From: Prostheceraeus crozeri
Taxonomy: Eukaryota; Platyhelminthes; Polycladida; Euryleptidae
Assembly: GCA_907163375.1 (NCBI GenBank)
Contig: CAJQUW010001430.1
Coordinates: 93,833-157,832, forward strand
Length of the DNA stretch: 64,000 nucleotides
Direction: 5' to 3'
In this document: positions 30,221-41,038 of the stretch, piece after piece
Layout: each line of letters begins with the position of its first letter
How positions within the stretch are numbered: the stretch's first letter is position 1
Notes under the pieces: generated by a model
Databases searched by the model: none
What the model was told of the DNA's origin: nothing
The model's input: the letters and a program-made list of their open reading frames with translations, nothing else
Program-made: the position numbers and the translations under genes

Positions 30221-33200
30221 CTAAGACGTCTCCTGAATGTGGTAGTGTGAGTTTAATTTTTTTGGTGGTGGTATGTTTGTATCAGGATGTCCATGTGGAA
30301 GAGATATGTTATGTTCTAACCAGCACCTCTTATCCTCCCATGCTGAAAGCGCCCGTTTCCTAAAAGTATGAGTTTTGATCTCATGCGACTTACATTTTAA
30401 GATTGTCATATTGACAAACGTTATATTTTTATTTCTATAGTCCTTCTTATAGGACCGATGTTTTTAATTTTGTGAACAATGGATTTTGATATGCCTTTAG
30501 CGCGCTTAATACTATCGTCCTTATCCTTTAATTTCATACTGTACATTTTTGGGCGGAGGAGAATCATTTCATCTATTTCCTTCCCTGCTGTCTCATCCTT
30601 AAAGCAGCCAAGTTTTGCCTTATTTTTGATGGAGTATAGTGGGTGATCAGTAGGATAATTTGATGTATCAAAATAGCTTTCTAAAGATTTTCCTACTTCA
30701 TTGAAATTTAAATGTTTTTGAGTGGTAATACCTAAGAAGAAACTATCTGTATCACCACCCAACAAACGAACCTCTTCTACGAGAGGACATGGTTTTAGTA
30801 TTTTATAAAAGAATTGGTACATTTCAAGCTTAGAGTAATCTAGTACAGCTTGGCCAATATAGATGGGCTTGCACAACTCAACTTCAGATTTTATTGTTTT
30901 AACACCTACAAGGTCCTCATCGATAATGTCTCTATCGATGAATAGAGGTGATGAGACCAATTTCTTAAATTTTTTAACATCATTGACTAGTTTATAGTTT
31001 ACACGTTTTCTAACATCCTGCATCGTCTTACCAAAAAGACTATTATTCTTATACTTATAAAAATCTTTTTCAAAATTATTTTGGGCTAGTGCACGTTTCT
31101 GGATGTTACTATCAATATAAGGTTTGAGGAAGGCTTTCTGTCTAAATTTAATAATGCGGTGAACTCTTTCTAAAATCATGCCCATTTCTAAATGAAATTT
31201 TAAGATGCTAAAGTGAACTAGATAGTTTTCCTTATCATATTGGGTGAGTAAAAGTTTGCGGCAAGGCTTATAGTCGGGTTGACCGCATGATTCTAAATCT
31301 TTATGAAATTGTTTCATGAAGTCGGAAAACATATCTTTGGTCACTTCACTTGATTCGGGTGCGAGTGGAAAATCTACGGTTTTATGTTTAATATTATTTG
31401 GATAGATTAGATCTATATCAAAATAATATCCCCAATCACCTTCATCTGGAATTGCTAGTATGTTAGAAGGGTTGGAGAGATGCTGATTTTCACTATCACC
31501 TAACCAGCTAAACTCAGAGTGAGGGAGTGGTTTGGATAGTGAACTACCACATAAATTATTTTGGTCATAATACTTACGATGATTCTGATCATCGCTTACT
31601 AATTTTGATTTTAACCTATGTTTATTTACAAATGTGAGACCACCGCGAATTCCTCGCTCAAATAAATTATACATCTCTGGATCTTGTAAGAGATGAATGG
31701 TCTCACCAGTCATTTTAAAAGCAGACTTAAATGACATGGCTGGCAGACTGACAAAGTGGACGGGATCTTACTTATCTTCTTCTAATGCCACTCGTCGAAA
31801 CTCCTGAAATACATCAGCCAGCAAAAATACATCTAACTTAAGATAGGCAATCATATATTCGCCAAATGTATGGCAGTCAAATTTTATCCATGCATCTTGT
31901 GCATGATCATAATCTTCGGTCTTACATTCTTCGCCGGTCAAATCATTTTTAAATTTATCTATGGTTGGAAGAGAAGTCTCGCCGAGTTTACTAATCGCAT
32001 CAAAATATGCATATGGAAAGACTCCTTTCTGTGTGATGACTTCATCGGTTAGATTTGGATATTGTTTCTTAAGATTTTGTGTTAGTGGAAGAGACTTTAG
32101 ATTTTGTACGAGAGAGGCCAGTGATGCAGTCATAAATTGATAGGAATCTAAAAATTTTATATCAAAATAGACCGTCTTATTTTCTTTAGTTTTATCAACA
32201 GGCACTTTTGCTGTCATGGCCATAAACGTCTCTCTCGTTTGTGCTATTACATCAACCTGCCACTCTTTCATTTGACCTAAACCTCGTTTTATTATCATAT
32301 GGCTGTCGTAGCCCTTGAATTTATGGAAAATGACGGGTAATGTACGCCGTTTCATCCTAAGTGAAAAATTGCATTTTGAACATGGTGCGTTTTTAAATTT
32401 ACCAGTGATGTGATCATGGTCGCGCACTTTCTTAATCTTATCACCATCAAATGTTTTACTACATTTGAGGCCAACGTTGCAACTATCAAATTTTGCTTGA
32501 TCATCTGCTGTCATATGCAATGATCTGCGATAGAGTTCACCATCATAATTTTGTTGAAATTTTACAGCCTGTTCGAGGAATTGCAGGAATTGGTAAATAC
32601 AATCCTCACCTTGCCAGACGTGCATTTTAGTTTTTCTTTTTTGGAAATGGTCATGCCATACTTCATAGCAGGAAATGGCTGCTGCTCGATGGGTGTCATC
32701 ATCGATATAGCATTCGATGTCAGCATAGATGACACGAAGAGGACTTAGTTCATCGCCATTCTCTCTATATGAAAACTCCTTATCTTTGGGCATGCGCTCC
32801 ATTTGTAGTTTACCTCGCTTACACCATTAATAATGAGTTTCAAATTTATTTTTACACCTAAAGTTCCGAATGCATCTGTCACAGTAATAAATCTCTGATG
32901 AGCTTGAATTTCTTAAGTGGTTGTATAAGCGAGAAATTTTGGGAATACCGCAGTAGTGCCATTCCTCACTATCATCCTGTCTTACTAATAAAAGGTTGAC
33001 AACGTGGTCATAACAACTCGAACGCGAGTTGTAGCGGACACCCTTCAATCCCTTTTCCCAAACATGGAGAACTATTTTGATGTTGTTCAATTTTTCAAAT
33101 TTTTCTATATCTTTAATTTTCATATCTTCACTATTGCAGTCATCAAACTTTAATTCATTCTCCCACTGTTCATACTTACTCTTACGGTATCGGCTATTCT

Positions 33201-34224
33201 GTACATCATTATAGTGGAGAATGGAGAGGACGGCATACTTAAAACATTGCGATTCGCAATCTACAGAAATGACTGCTGTTATATTTTTTAAATTTTTCGG
33301 AAGTTTAAAGGAGCCTCGTCCAGAGTAGTTCTCTAATAAAGTGATTTTAATCATGGCGGTCTCAATACCATAAAAAACGAGACCACTATCACGCTCGTTA
33401 AATTTATCTGTGTTTAATTTTAACCCTTGGATATGAAAATTTATCCAAGACTCGCAGTCTACAACTTCGGTTGCAGGAGAGGAGGGTATGTGAAACTCCA
33501 ACCTCTCTACTATTTGACCAGTATGGTGGTCGATTTTTGCATATTTTATTTTGAGATAGATGAGCGCCTTCATTCTAAAATTGACTAAATTGTTGAAGAG
33601 CGCGCCAATCAAAGATGAATTTTGATGAAACCATTCTTCAAAGTCAGTAATGGTTTCTGAGGATTCCATCTGGTAGTTCCTCACTAAATTATTTATCGAC
33701 ACTTCAGAGAGTCGGATAGAGGAGGTGCTGTTAGTATAACTATCGTCACTGTGTGTATGTCAAAGTCTATGTGAAGATAGTTCAAAATGTGACTCAAAAG
33801 ACTGAATGCATAAATCGCAAGAAAAGGAGAAATCGTTAACAGAATCATCCCCACCTTCGGAGATTGATGCTGACTTAGGTCTACAAACGCCTCGCTTGAT
33901 GTGTCGGACGAGATCACGCTTCCTCGTGAAGATGTGTCCACAGTCAGCACATTCCAGATCGTTGCATTCCCGCGACAATGTTGACATGGAGTTGCTGTTG
34001 TTATCCGACTCGCTCGAGATGGGACTGGTATCACCTGAAAGAGAAATCATTCTTTCATCTCTGTTAAAGTCTCAGTGTATTGTTACAACCTACCTTCACT
34101 CAACAGCTCTAAACTTTCCTCGAGAAGGGAGCGCTTTGATGATGAAGTAGATGCCTGAAATTGAGAAAGATACTATTAACCTAACGTTTAAGGGAGATGA
34201 CTGATGAATTCCTTAACTCACTAT
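30221..34224 (-). pseudogene. protein-primed DNA polymerase B, spliced and broken (copy 2)
   Basis: The main coding exon (from 34034 down) is nearly open. It holds two C2H2 fingers (CADCGHIFTRKRDLVRHIKRGVC; CDLCIQSF...H), an N-terminal domain, another finger (YYCDRCIRNF), exonuclease-like YADIECY, an HNH-like VRDHDHITGKF...CSKCN, and polymerase motifs. Counted from Met 31737 these are motif A YYDQNNLCG (56-64), motif B YKNNSLFGKTMQ (229-240) and motif C GGDTDS (327-332). Stops lie at 33760-33762, 32827-32829 and 31768-31770, with a frame change near 30430. Introns are 34155-34221 and 34035-34093. The ATG-only first exon has become ATA at 34222-34224, so even the start is lost. Confidence 0.85.
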
Positions 34225-34416
34225 TTCAACAAAATTAAATCAAAATCTGATACTTTGATAGTCAGAATGTAGTAATTGACTCAAACCAAAATAGGATACG
34301 TCAGCAACGTTAGATTATATATTTATATTTATATTTTTATATATTTGAGTGGAGAGAAAAGCTCACTTAGTGTTAATATATCTCAAATATCGAATGAAAT
34401 CTAGTCTATTTTTCCC

Positions 34417-34465
34417 TCTTATATACTCCCATACTCAACATTCATTGGATGTTCATTCTGATTGG
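34417..34465. promoter_or_regulatory. polymerase-side promoter with TATA and CCAAT boxes (copy 2)
   Basis: On the minus strand: CCAAT at 34461-34465 and 34444-34448, and TATATAAGAGG around 34417-34427. The layout equals copies 1 and 3, supporting functional promoter elements. Confidence 0.55.
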
Positions 34466-34522
34466 TTGCTTGTTTATACTTAAGAATTAGGAAACATTTC
34501 AAAGTCATTATTCACAGTCAAC

Positions 34523-34974
34523 ATGACAAGTCCTCCAAAAACACCGAACACTACATTGGAGTTCTCTTCTTCATGCTTATCATCAAAGACGCTCGTTGCA
34601 CCAAACGCTCCAACGAAGGGGAAGGTAGAGAAGGTGTACCGACTCGACAACATTAGAAAGTTGACATTACCAGCGGACGACGAAGAGGAGAGTGTATGTG
34701 AGAAGGAGTGTCCCGACTTAACAGGCGTGAGGTGGAAGTATCTGCAGTACGATACTGGTGATGTGATGGAGATCACCAGCACCAAATTCCTACATCAATT
34801 ATGGGAATGGAACACCTCTAACTCCCACGAACTATGGCGGAGTGGGAATACATCGACAAAGTGAGGCTCGTGGTAGAAGAACGATTGAAGCAAGCGAACT
34901 GTTTTTGTGATCTGTGTGAAGTCAGACTCTGGGACGATATTGACGATGAAGAACTTTTGAAATACATGCCATAA
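34523..34974 (+). pseudogene. small acidic CxCxxCE protein, frameshifted (copy 2)
   Basis: MTSPPKTPN start, acidic centre (ADDEEESVCEKE), VRWKYLQYDTGDV (copy 3: VRWKYLLYNKEDV). A frame change near 34830-34850 follows; another frame then gives VVEERLKQANCFCDLCE...LWDDIDDEELLKYM to 34974. It is more diverged from copies 1 and 3 than they are from each other. Same divergent arrangement with the polymerase. Function unknown. Confidence 0.6.
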
Positions 34975-35234
34975 TAAATGTTTATTTCGTATTATCTTTG
35001 CTTTCATACTGACTTACTTGAATGGGGTTTAAGTGGATGATTTAACCATGTATACTTTTTCATTTGGAAATAGTAGCACACTTAGTTTAACTTGCAAATC
35101 TTATAACAGTTCATATGGGTGATAATGGTAGGTGAAATAGTGTTAAATAAAATTAAGATAGCTTACATGATTCTGGGATAGCATTCGACTGCGATCCATG
35201 TGTAAAGAGCTTGTTAGACTACGGAAGAGAGAAG

Positions 35235-35600
35235 TGTGTTATGTTGCGTGTGGCGCGTGAGTGTCCTCCCATTTCATTCCATTCATCAATTCGTCTCATT
35301 CAGAGAGACAGGTAGAACTCATGGTTCTCATAACGTATGCAATGGAAAGTTTATAAGGCAACCTTTGACAGTTGGCTAAATGTCGCCCTGGCGCGAATGC
35401 ATACTACGTTGAGACAGAGGCAATCACTTGCAAACATGACGCAGAGAGGTTTAACAAGATTGACCATTGCCGAATGTCCCTTGCGGTATACATAGCTACG
35501 GGTTTCACCGCCGCCCTTTACAGGAACGCCCGTCGAAAGGAAGTATTACACCAAAATTCATTTGCAACGTTCAAGTTGACTGATAGCAGATTTAACTTAA
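35235..35600. repeat. conserved non-coding block with paired hairpins (copy 2)
   Basis: Matches 10690-11060. Hairpin 1 is GTCTCATTCAGAGAGAC (35293-35309), hairpin 2 AGAACTCATGGTTCT (35314-35328). Stem-1 base pairs differ from copy 1 but still pair. No shared ORF. Confidence 0.45.
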
Positions 35601-36005
35601 TGATAGTATTCGCCAGTCTGAAGACTGCCCCTGAAGACTGCCCAGGGCAAACCGCGTGGAGCTTCTATAATGTCTTGCCCCATGGTGGCCCTTATCAGAG
35701 CCGGTGGTTCGTTCTCGGGGGTCGTCATCAGCCATCTTACTCCATACCGATTCTGCTGAGAGAGAGAGTCGAAACCGTTCAACCTCAGCAGTGTCGACTT
35801 CCATGCTAGTTGGCATGTGAGTGGAGGGTGGAATGTAGCGCCATTCCATTGGATTGGCAACACTTGCTGTCATCGCATTGCCAATCCGAGCAAGATTGTT
35901 GTGAACTCTGTCTTGCTCCTCTATTCTAGCAAATTCATTAAATAAATTTCGCTGTCTTAACTGCGGTCCGCGAGGAGAGCTGACTGCAGCGTTTGGTGTC
36001 TCCAT
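35592..36005 (-). CDS. short accessory protein (METPN type)
   Basis: 137 residues: METPNAAVSSPRGPQLRQRN, then LFNEFARIEEQDRVHNNLARIG, MEWRYIPPS and MEVDTAEVERFRLSLS. The first 85 residues align with the copy-3 protein at 57225-57488 (MQTPNTLFSSPDKPRLK, EEQERICNNLARIG, EWGYIPPS, MEVEEVDAADIERLKVSL). The remaining 50 residues run through the structured 3' element and are probably not part of the ancestral protein. Function unknown; two short helices and acidic stretches suggest an adaptor. Confidence 0.5.
   Translation of the reverse strand: METPNAAVSSPRGPQLRQRNLFNEFARIEEQDRVHNNLARIGNAMTASVANPMEWRYIPPSTHMPTSMEVDTAEVERFRLSLSAESVWSKMADDDPRERTTGSDKGHHGARHYRSSTRFALGSLQGQSSDWRILSLS
35615..35710 (-). 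ncRNA. structured 3' element resembling a histone stem-loop (copy 2a)
   Basis: On the minus strand the first hairpin is GGCTCTGATAAGGGCC (35687-35702), flanked by ACC upstream and ACCA downstream: 16 nt with a six-pair stem and four-base loop, as in the histone 3' stem-loop. The GGGCAA/TTGCCC pair and the third hairpin CAGTCTTCAGACTG follow. Overlaps the end of the METPN gene. Confidence 0.5.
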
Positions 36006-36104
36006 GATTGAAATGAAATGAAATGAGAGGTAGTGGTTTATATACCCCTCTAATGCGACGCAACGTTCAGGTTGGCTGATAGCAGATTCAACTTAATGAT
36101 AGTA

Positions 36105-36193
36105 TTCGCCAGTCTAAAGACTGCCCAGGGCAAACCGCGTGGAGGTTCTATCATGTCTTGCCCCTTGGTGGCCCTTATGAGAGCCGTTGGTTC
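36105..36193 (-). ncRNA. structured 3' element resembling a histone stem-loop (copy 2b)
   Basis: Minus strand: ACCAAC-GGCTCTCATAAGGGCC-ACCA (hairpin 36170-36185), then GGGGCAAG paired with TTTGCCC, then CAGTC..GACTG. The ATG found in other copies is AAG here, arguing against a peptide. It lies downstream of the coiled-coil gene, after its apparent 3' UTR intron. Confidence 0.5.
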
Positions 36194-36282
36194 GTTCTCG
36201 TCGTATCTGAAGATAGAAGGAAAAATAGATGAAAATTTTTTTCAAGTGATAGAGATGAATATTGACTTACCACAATATCAAT

Positions 36283-37410
36283 TCAAGCGATTCGCTGCAC
36301 CTTCGCTGGTGGTGGATGAGGCAGGTATTTAGCTGGTAACTTTCGCTTACGATGGCGAATTTCCTTTATCTCGCCATTGTGTTTGATGCTGATGTGGAGA
36401 CAGCGAATATCAGGCGTTGCTCCTTCGTAACACTCGCTCGTTTTGTCCAAATCCTCCGACTCCATTATTACATCGTTGATAATTTTGCTACCGACTACGG
36501 GGAGGTGGAGCGTTGTTCTTTTCTCCTTGACAGCGCTATTCTTCGCCTCAAAAAGAGCCATCTTCTCCTGCTCATGTTGGAGTTTGAGCGTCGCCTCCTT
36601 CGCCTTCATGTTCTGAATGCATGTGGCCTGATCCTCTACACGACTCTCACTCGCTAGAGCTCTCTTTTGGAAACCTTCTAACTTCAGTACTTGAGCCTTA
36701 AGACTCCTAATTTCCGCCACCTGCTTTTTGAGTTGAAAATTCTCATCTCTTAATGCTGAGAATTCGTTTTTATAACGGCTCATTTCATCCTGGAGCTTCT
36801 TAATGGCGTACTTTTGGCTAACCCTCGCCACACCATCATCCTTAGCCCACTGCTTGGCTTGGGCTTTGATGCCTCTCCCTTTTTTAGGTGATGAGTGCAT
36901 TTTTGGCACTGGCACTGCCCGACTCTTCACAATCGCCTCATCGGGTTTAGGAGGAATGACCACCTCCTCGGGTTTGTCAGTGACGACCACCTCTTCAGTT
37001 TCCGATTCAGATTAGGAGATTTCCGAATCAGAGCTAGAAGAGCTGAGGTCAGATAACGATGAGTGATCAATCTTGCAGTCTTCTATTGCACGAACTGCCA
37101 TCTGCAACTCTGTCTCCGCATCCAGATCAACTTGAGGTCTTTCAACAGGTGGGATGATGACCTTCCCAACCTCTGAGGTGGTATAATTCGTCACCTTCTT
37201 AATGAGACATGTTGAATGCGTCTTATAGAAAGACTCGTTCAGGTTTCCCCTGACGAATTTCATACACGATATGCATCCGCTTACTACCCCGACCTCCTTA
37301 TGCTCTTCGGGAGTGTCGGTGAATTTATTTAAATGGCGCTTGAACTCGCCACCTCGCTTGACTTCGCCACATAGGCACTTTTTAAAATGAAACTTCGAGT
37401 TTCCTCCCAT
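36283..37410 (-). pseudogene. zinc-knuckle/coiled-coil accessory protein (copy 2), one stop
   Basis: MGGNSKFHFKKCLCGEVKRG starts a Cys/His region (CLCG, H..., GCISCMKF, H..C). A serine/acidic linker follows, then a long coiled coil (VSQKYAIKKLQDEMSRYKNEFSALRDEN in register) and a C-terminal domain with TTLHLPVV, CLHISIKHNG and RKRKLPAKYLPHPPPAKVQR. One in-frame TAA (37012-37014) lies in the linker; the frame is otherwise open for 375 codons. Copy 3 also has a stop in the same linker. The basic C-terminus suggests nuclear location. No homologue outside these elements is known to me. Confidence 0.65.
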
Positions 37411-38250
37411 TATGTATATCTGTAAAAGGAAGGATGAAATAGAATTACTGACAGGCGACATCGGCAGTCATTTTTATAATCATACAGTTAAATTGTGAGA
37501 TTGGTGAAAAGTGTCGAAAATTTGAATCCGTTACAGGCACTACTCAGAGGGGATCTTATCCCAACTCCAAGGCCTCGGCCCACAAATCCAACCTCCCGCG
37601 GACAGAGCGTGCGTCATATCACTGTGTTGGTATCCGGACCCCGATTTTGACATGAAAACCAGTGGATTGTTTACAAAGGTTGCACATTCTAAGCCGAAGC
37701 TCGCCTCCCACAACTTTAAAAGTGTCTTAGTTGAATTCAGCAGGATCGAAAACCCAGACAACCTCCAAAACTAGTGAATTTAAATTTTTCAACTTTTTAG
37801 CACTACTTATGAAATTTTATAAGAAGTCTATCACTTAGGGCAGGTCAATAGCGACCGAACCTTTTTTGAATCAAGTCAAACGGATTTGTAGAAGCAAAGT
37901 TACAAGCCTTTAAAGTTTTGGAGTCTTTTATGGCCTGGAGACGAAAGCCATCTCCTGACGAACCTCTAAGTCTGACGCCTTAGCTAACTTCAGCAATGAA
38001 ATTTTCTAAGTCGGTTTCTTACAGAAACCCGGAATTTGGAATGTCCGAAGCTATCATCGGAGCTCAGAGAGACGACTTACCGTTGACAATCTCTCGTCTT
38101 AATGACAAGTCTCTGTCGGTTCCCAGCCTACATAGTTTGTGGCGATCAGCTGATGACGTAATATCCATCATCCAAAAACTTAAACCGCTTCTATCGCCGA
38201 TTCTAGGGGTCCGATTGATCTGGAAATACATCATTTCCATGTAGAATTTG
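37411..38250. repeat. inner right terminal region of copy 2
   Basis: Non-coding. It starts with a 5' UTR-like stretch ending in a splice acceptor (TCCTTTTACAG on the minus strand just before the coiled-coil ATG), then the GAATCCGTTACAGGCACTAC block shared with copies 1 and 3, and GGCGATCAGCTGATGACGTA shared with 43.6 kb. It has no counterpart at the left end of copy 2. Confidence 0.6.
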
Positions 38251-39077
38251 ACGCTGAATCCGAATCTGGCCTCCGTTTTCCCATCCGATGCTTCGTTTTG
38301 GCTCTACAGCCCACAGCCATCGCAAAAATTCTAACTCGTTTTTTCGCCAATCTCCCAAATCTTAAATGGCGTCTCACATCTAAACGAAGACAGATATGAA
38401 CAAGCCGTTTCTCTCACTGAATTTGTCTCACTCTTAGCTTTCAAACGAGCTATTGCACGACTTTCTACGATCACTAGAAGCAAAATTGGAAGATCGGTGC
38501 CGCGGGGACGTCAGCGAAACTTTTTTCTCTCCGATTGCTTTCAAATTCACCATACAGATGCAGAATTTGACGCTGACTCCGAATCTGGCCTCCGTTTTCC
38601 CATCCGATGCTTCGTTTTGACTCTACAGCCGAAAACCAACCCACATTCTAACTCTGTCGTTTTTCCGAAGTTGAACATTTTTTCTCGCCGATTGAGCTGG
38701 AAATCACACCATAGATGCAGAATTTCACGCTGAGTCCAAAAATCACATTTGCAAAGTCCTCCGAGCACTGCTTCCACTCGAAACATCCCATTTTCAACAC
38801 AAAATTTATCAGATTTCACGAAAATCCTAACACACTATAGCACCAAGTCAAAACCTGGCGGTCGCCCAAGTCAACCACGACACTCTGTCGTTTTATCGAG
38901 GGGAGGGGGGGGGGCGCCGGTCGGGTGTTCACCCAACGTTTGACGAGAAACACGATGGGAGCGGGCTCGCAGCCTTGCCGGCACACCACGACCCCTTGGA
39001 GAGCGCAACCTCTGGCAACTCTGACGTTCCAGAGGGGGGGGGGGCGCCGGTCGGGTGTTCGCCGTTTTATTACTACT
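38250..39077 (+). repeat. right terminal inverted repeat of copy 2
   Basis: Complement of 17708-18688. It has one 130-bp unit (38931-39060) where the left has two of 148 bp. G-runs at 38899-38916 and 39033-39045 are compatible with quadruplex formation. Ends CGCCGTTTTATTACTACT. Confidence 0.85.
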
Positions 39078-39083
39078 GTCGGC
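39078..39083. repeat. 6-bp target site duplication, right (GTCGGC)
   Basis: Exact repeat of 17702-17707, directly after the right terminus. Confidence 0.9.
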
Positions 39084-39309
39084 CCTTAAACTTGCGGGAT
39101 ATTAAGGGTATTAAAACTTGTGAATAGGTTATCATACCAGTCTAAACGCAGGCCTAGATGCAATGCGATCTATGTGCAACACAGATCCGCCCTTTGTCAC
39201 AGCACATCTTTTAGGCATATGTCTACTACTTTTTGCTTTTAGTTATGGAAATGTGGAAGAAATTTCCGGGTCCGCGGGTCTGTCCAGTCATACTGGACTA
39301 GGTGTGTCC

Positions 39310-39670
39310 TGTAAAATTGGAAAATTGTAGGCGGAGTCATTGTACCAGCCATGACATATGGAGCTGAGACTTGGACACCTACGAAAGAGCAACAGAAAAG
39401 CTTGAAGTGGCACAACGATTCGGAGAAATGAAATGATTCGAGAACACAGGAGAGTGCAGGATGTCGTCTACAAAGAAAGCGAACTGAAATACCGGTGGGT
39501 AGGACACATTGCGAGGATACACAATAGACGATGGGAAAAGAAAACGACATAGTGGACCCAAGAGGAAGAAGCAGAAGAACAGGAAGGCAAAAGAAGAGAT
39601 GGAGAGAGAGAGAGAGAACGTGATGGGTGGATTGTGGATGTGGGAGGCACAAGACCGAAGACGATTTCCG
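39310..39670 (+). pseudogene. LINE reverse-transcriptase 3' fragment
   Basis: Broken frames read VIVPAMTYGAETWTPTK, followed by remnants of the RWVGHIAR and KRRWE/D region typical of the C-terminal end of non-LTR (LINE) ORF2 proteins. There are several frame changes; a purine-rich GAGAGAGAGA stretch lies near its end. It lies in apparent host DNA right of copy 2. Confidence 0.55.
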
Positions 39671-39699
39671 TTCGGTTTTCTGCTAACCGTCAAGATGTA

Positions 39700-41030
39700 C
39701 CAATTATTGATAATACACTCAGAACATCACGCAGTATGAAATGATTTTTTTAATGATGAGTCAAAACTAAATGGCCACACACGATAGTTTTTATGAAAAG
39801 AGACATTAATGGCGACATAGGATGTTCATCAATGCACATTATCGTCTCATTTATCCGTGCAGCAAAAGAGCTTCTATCAAAATGAATGCATCAACCATTC
39901 AAAAACTATTCTGGTCATGTGAGTTTAGAAAGTAGCTATGAAAATGAGTCACTGATCAAGAGAGGAGTAAGGAGCATCGGTGAACATGAAATAGACCACA
40001 TCATAAAATAGTTCAATTAAACGGGAAATGTTTTGATGTTAGCATCATCATTAAACATTAGACTTAAATATAGATTTGCATTAATCAGTTATGTTCAATG
40101 AATTTTTAATTTATGAATAGCAAAGTATTCATAATTAAGGATTCTGCTTGATTTGCATCGTCTGCTTTTTTATTACCACTACCGCTGTATTCAGAATCCG
40201 ACGAATTGGAGTGACTATTTCGCCATGTTGAGTATTATCACCATAGAAATCCGACTTTCGGCTTTGTTTGAGTCAGCGAGACTAGAATGGACAACATCTG
40301 TTTGTTGATGGTAATTTCAGCCGCTCGGTTATGCGGCGATTGTTGGATCTTTAGAAGAAGAGAATTGCTGAAACATGCAACAGTTTAAGAGTCTTGCCGC
40401 ATGCCGATCTACCGTAAGTTATTTTGTCAAAATGGTTTTATATACAAAGAGAAATGATAATGGCCGTGAATATTTACAAAGTACACTGATGATCTCCCTA
40501 TCCACTGGAAGCCGCCATCGTTTAGGCACCGTTGTTATAACAACGCATGTCTACAATGCTTTAGTTTCAATGTCCATGTCCGTTCTAGTCCTATATTATT
40601 TGTCAGATTTCTATGATTATTACGATGGTAGCTGAAATTTGATTTTGAAAAATCTATTGCATGCACTTCATAATACTTTGTAAAATGTTTTTTACTCATG
40701 CTGCCTCACACATTTCAATTTAAACAATACACAACAATCCTCTTGCATACGGAAATTGGTACTTATGGATTATCTCCCCCCAAGGTTTTCAAATTTGTCT
40801 CAAATTTGACAAAACAAATCAATCGTCACCAAACTTCGGGTAAACGTACTTAAGCATATTTTCTACCTACATGCATAACTTTATCCAGATCAGACAAGTA
40901 TTTTTTTCATGAGAGACGATGACGTGAAGTGTAGCGAAGTCAACAGCTTGATATGACTTCGTCTGTTCGACGAATTATTGTTACTCATGTGTGCATTGTT
41001 CTCTCTCCCTCTTCGTCTCATCCACTGTTA
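39700..41030. other. no gene recognised
   Basis: AT-rich DNA without a supported ORF; the 86-codon ORF at 40375-40635 has no recognisable features. Presumed host intergenic DNA. Confidence 0.3.
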
Positions 41031-41038
41031 TTTGAAAT

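Larger units (their letters stand above)
17708..39077 (+). mobile_element. Polinton/Maverick copy 2, complete, 21.4 kb
   Basis: Both ends are defined: the left starts AGTAGTAATAAAACGGCG, the right ends with its exact complement, and GTCGGC flanks each side. Termini beginning AG with 6-bp duplications fit Polintons. The core gene set is complete in kind: ATPase, integrase, capsid proteins, protease and polymerase B. Several genes carry stops or frameshifts, and a mariner splits the integrase, so it is not autonomous now. An accessory module of about 3 kb (34.5-37.4 kb) lies between the polymerase and the right terminal region. Confidence 0.95.

Noticed and set aside
39239..39693. Minus-strand ORFs rich in Ser, Leu and Phe
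   Set aside because: Antisense of a purine-rich LINE fragment; low-complexity composition and no support.
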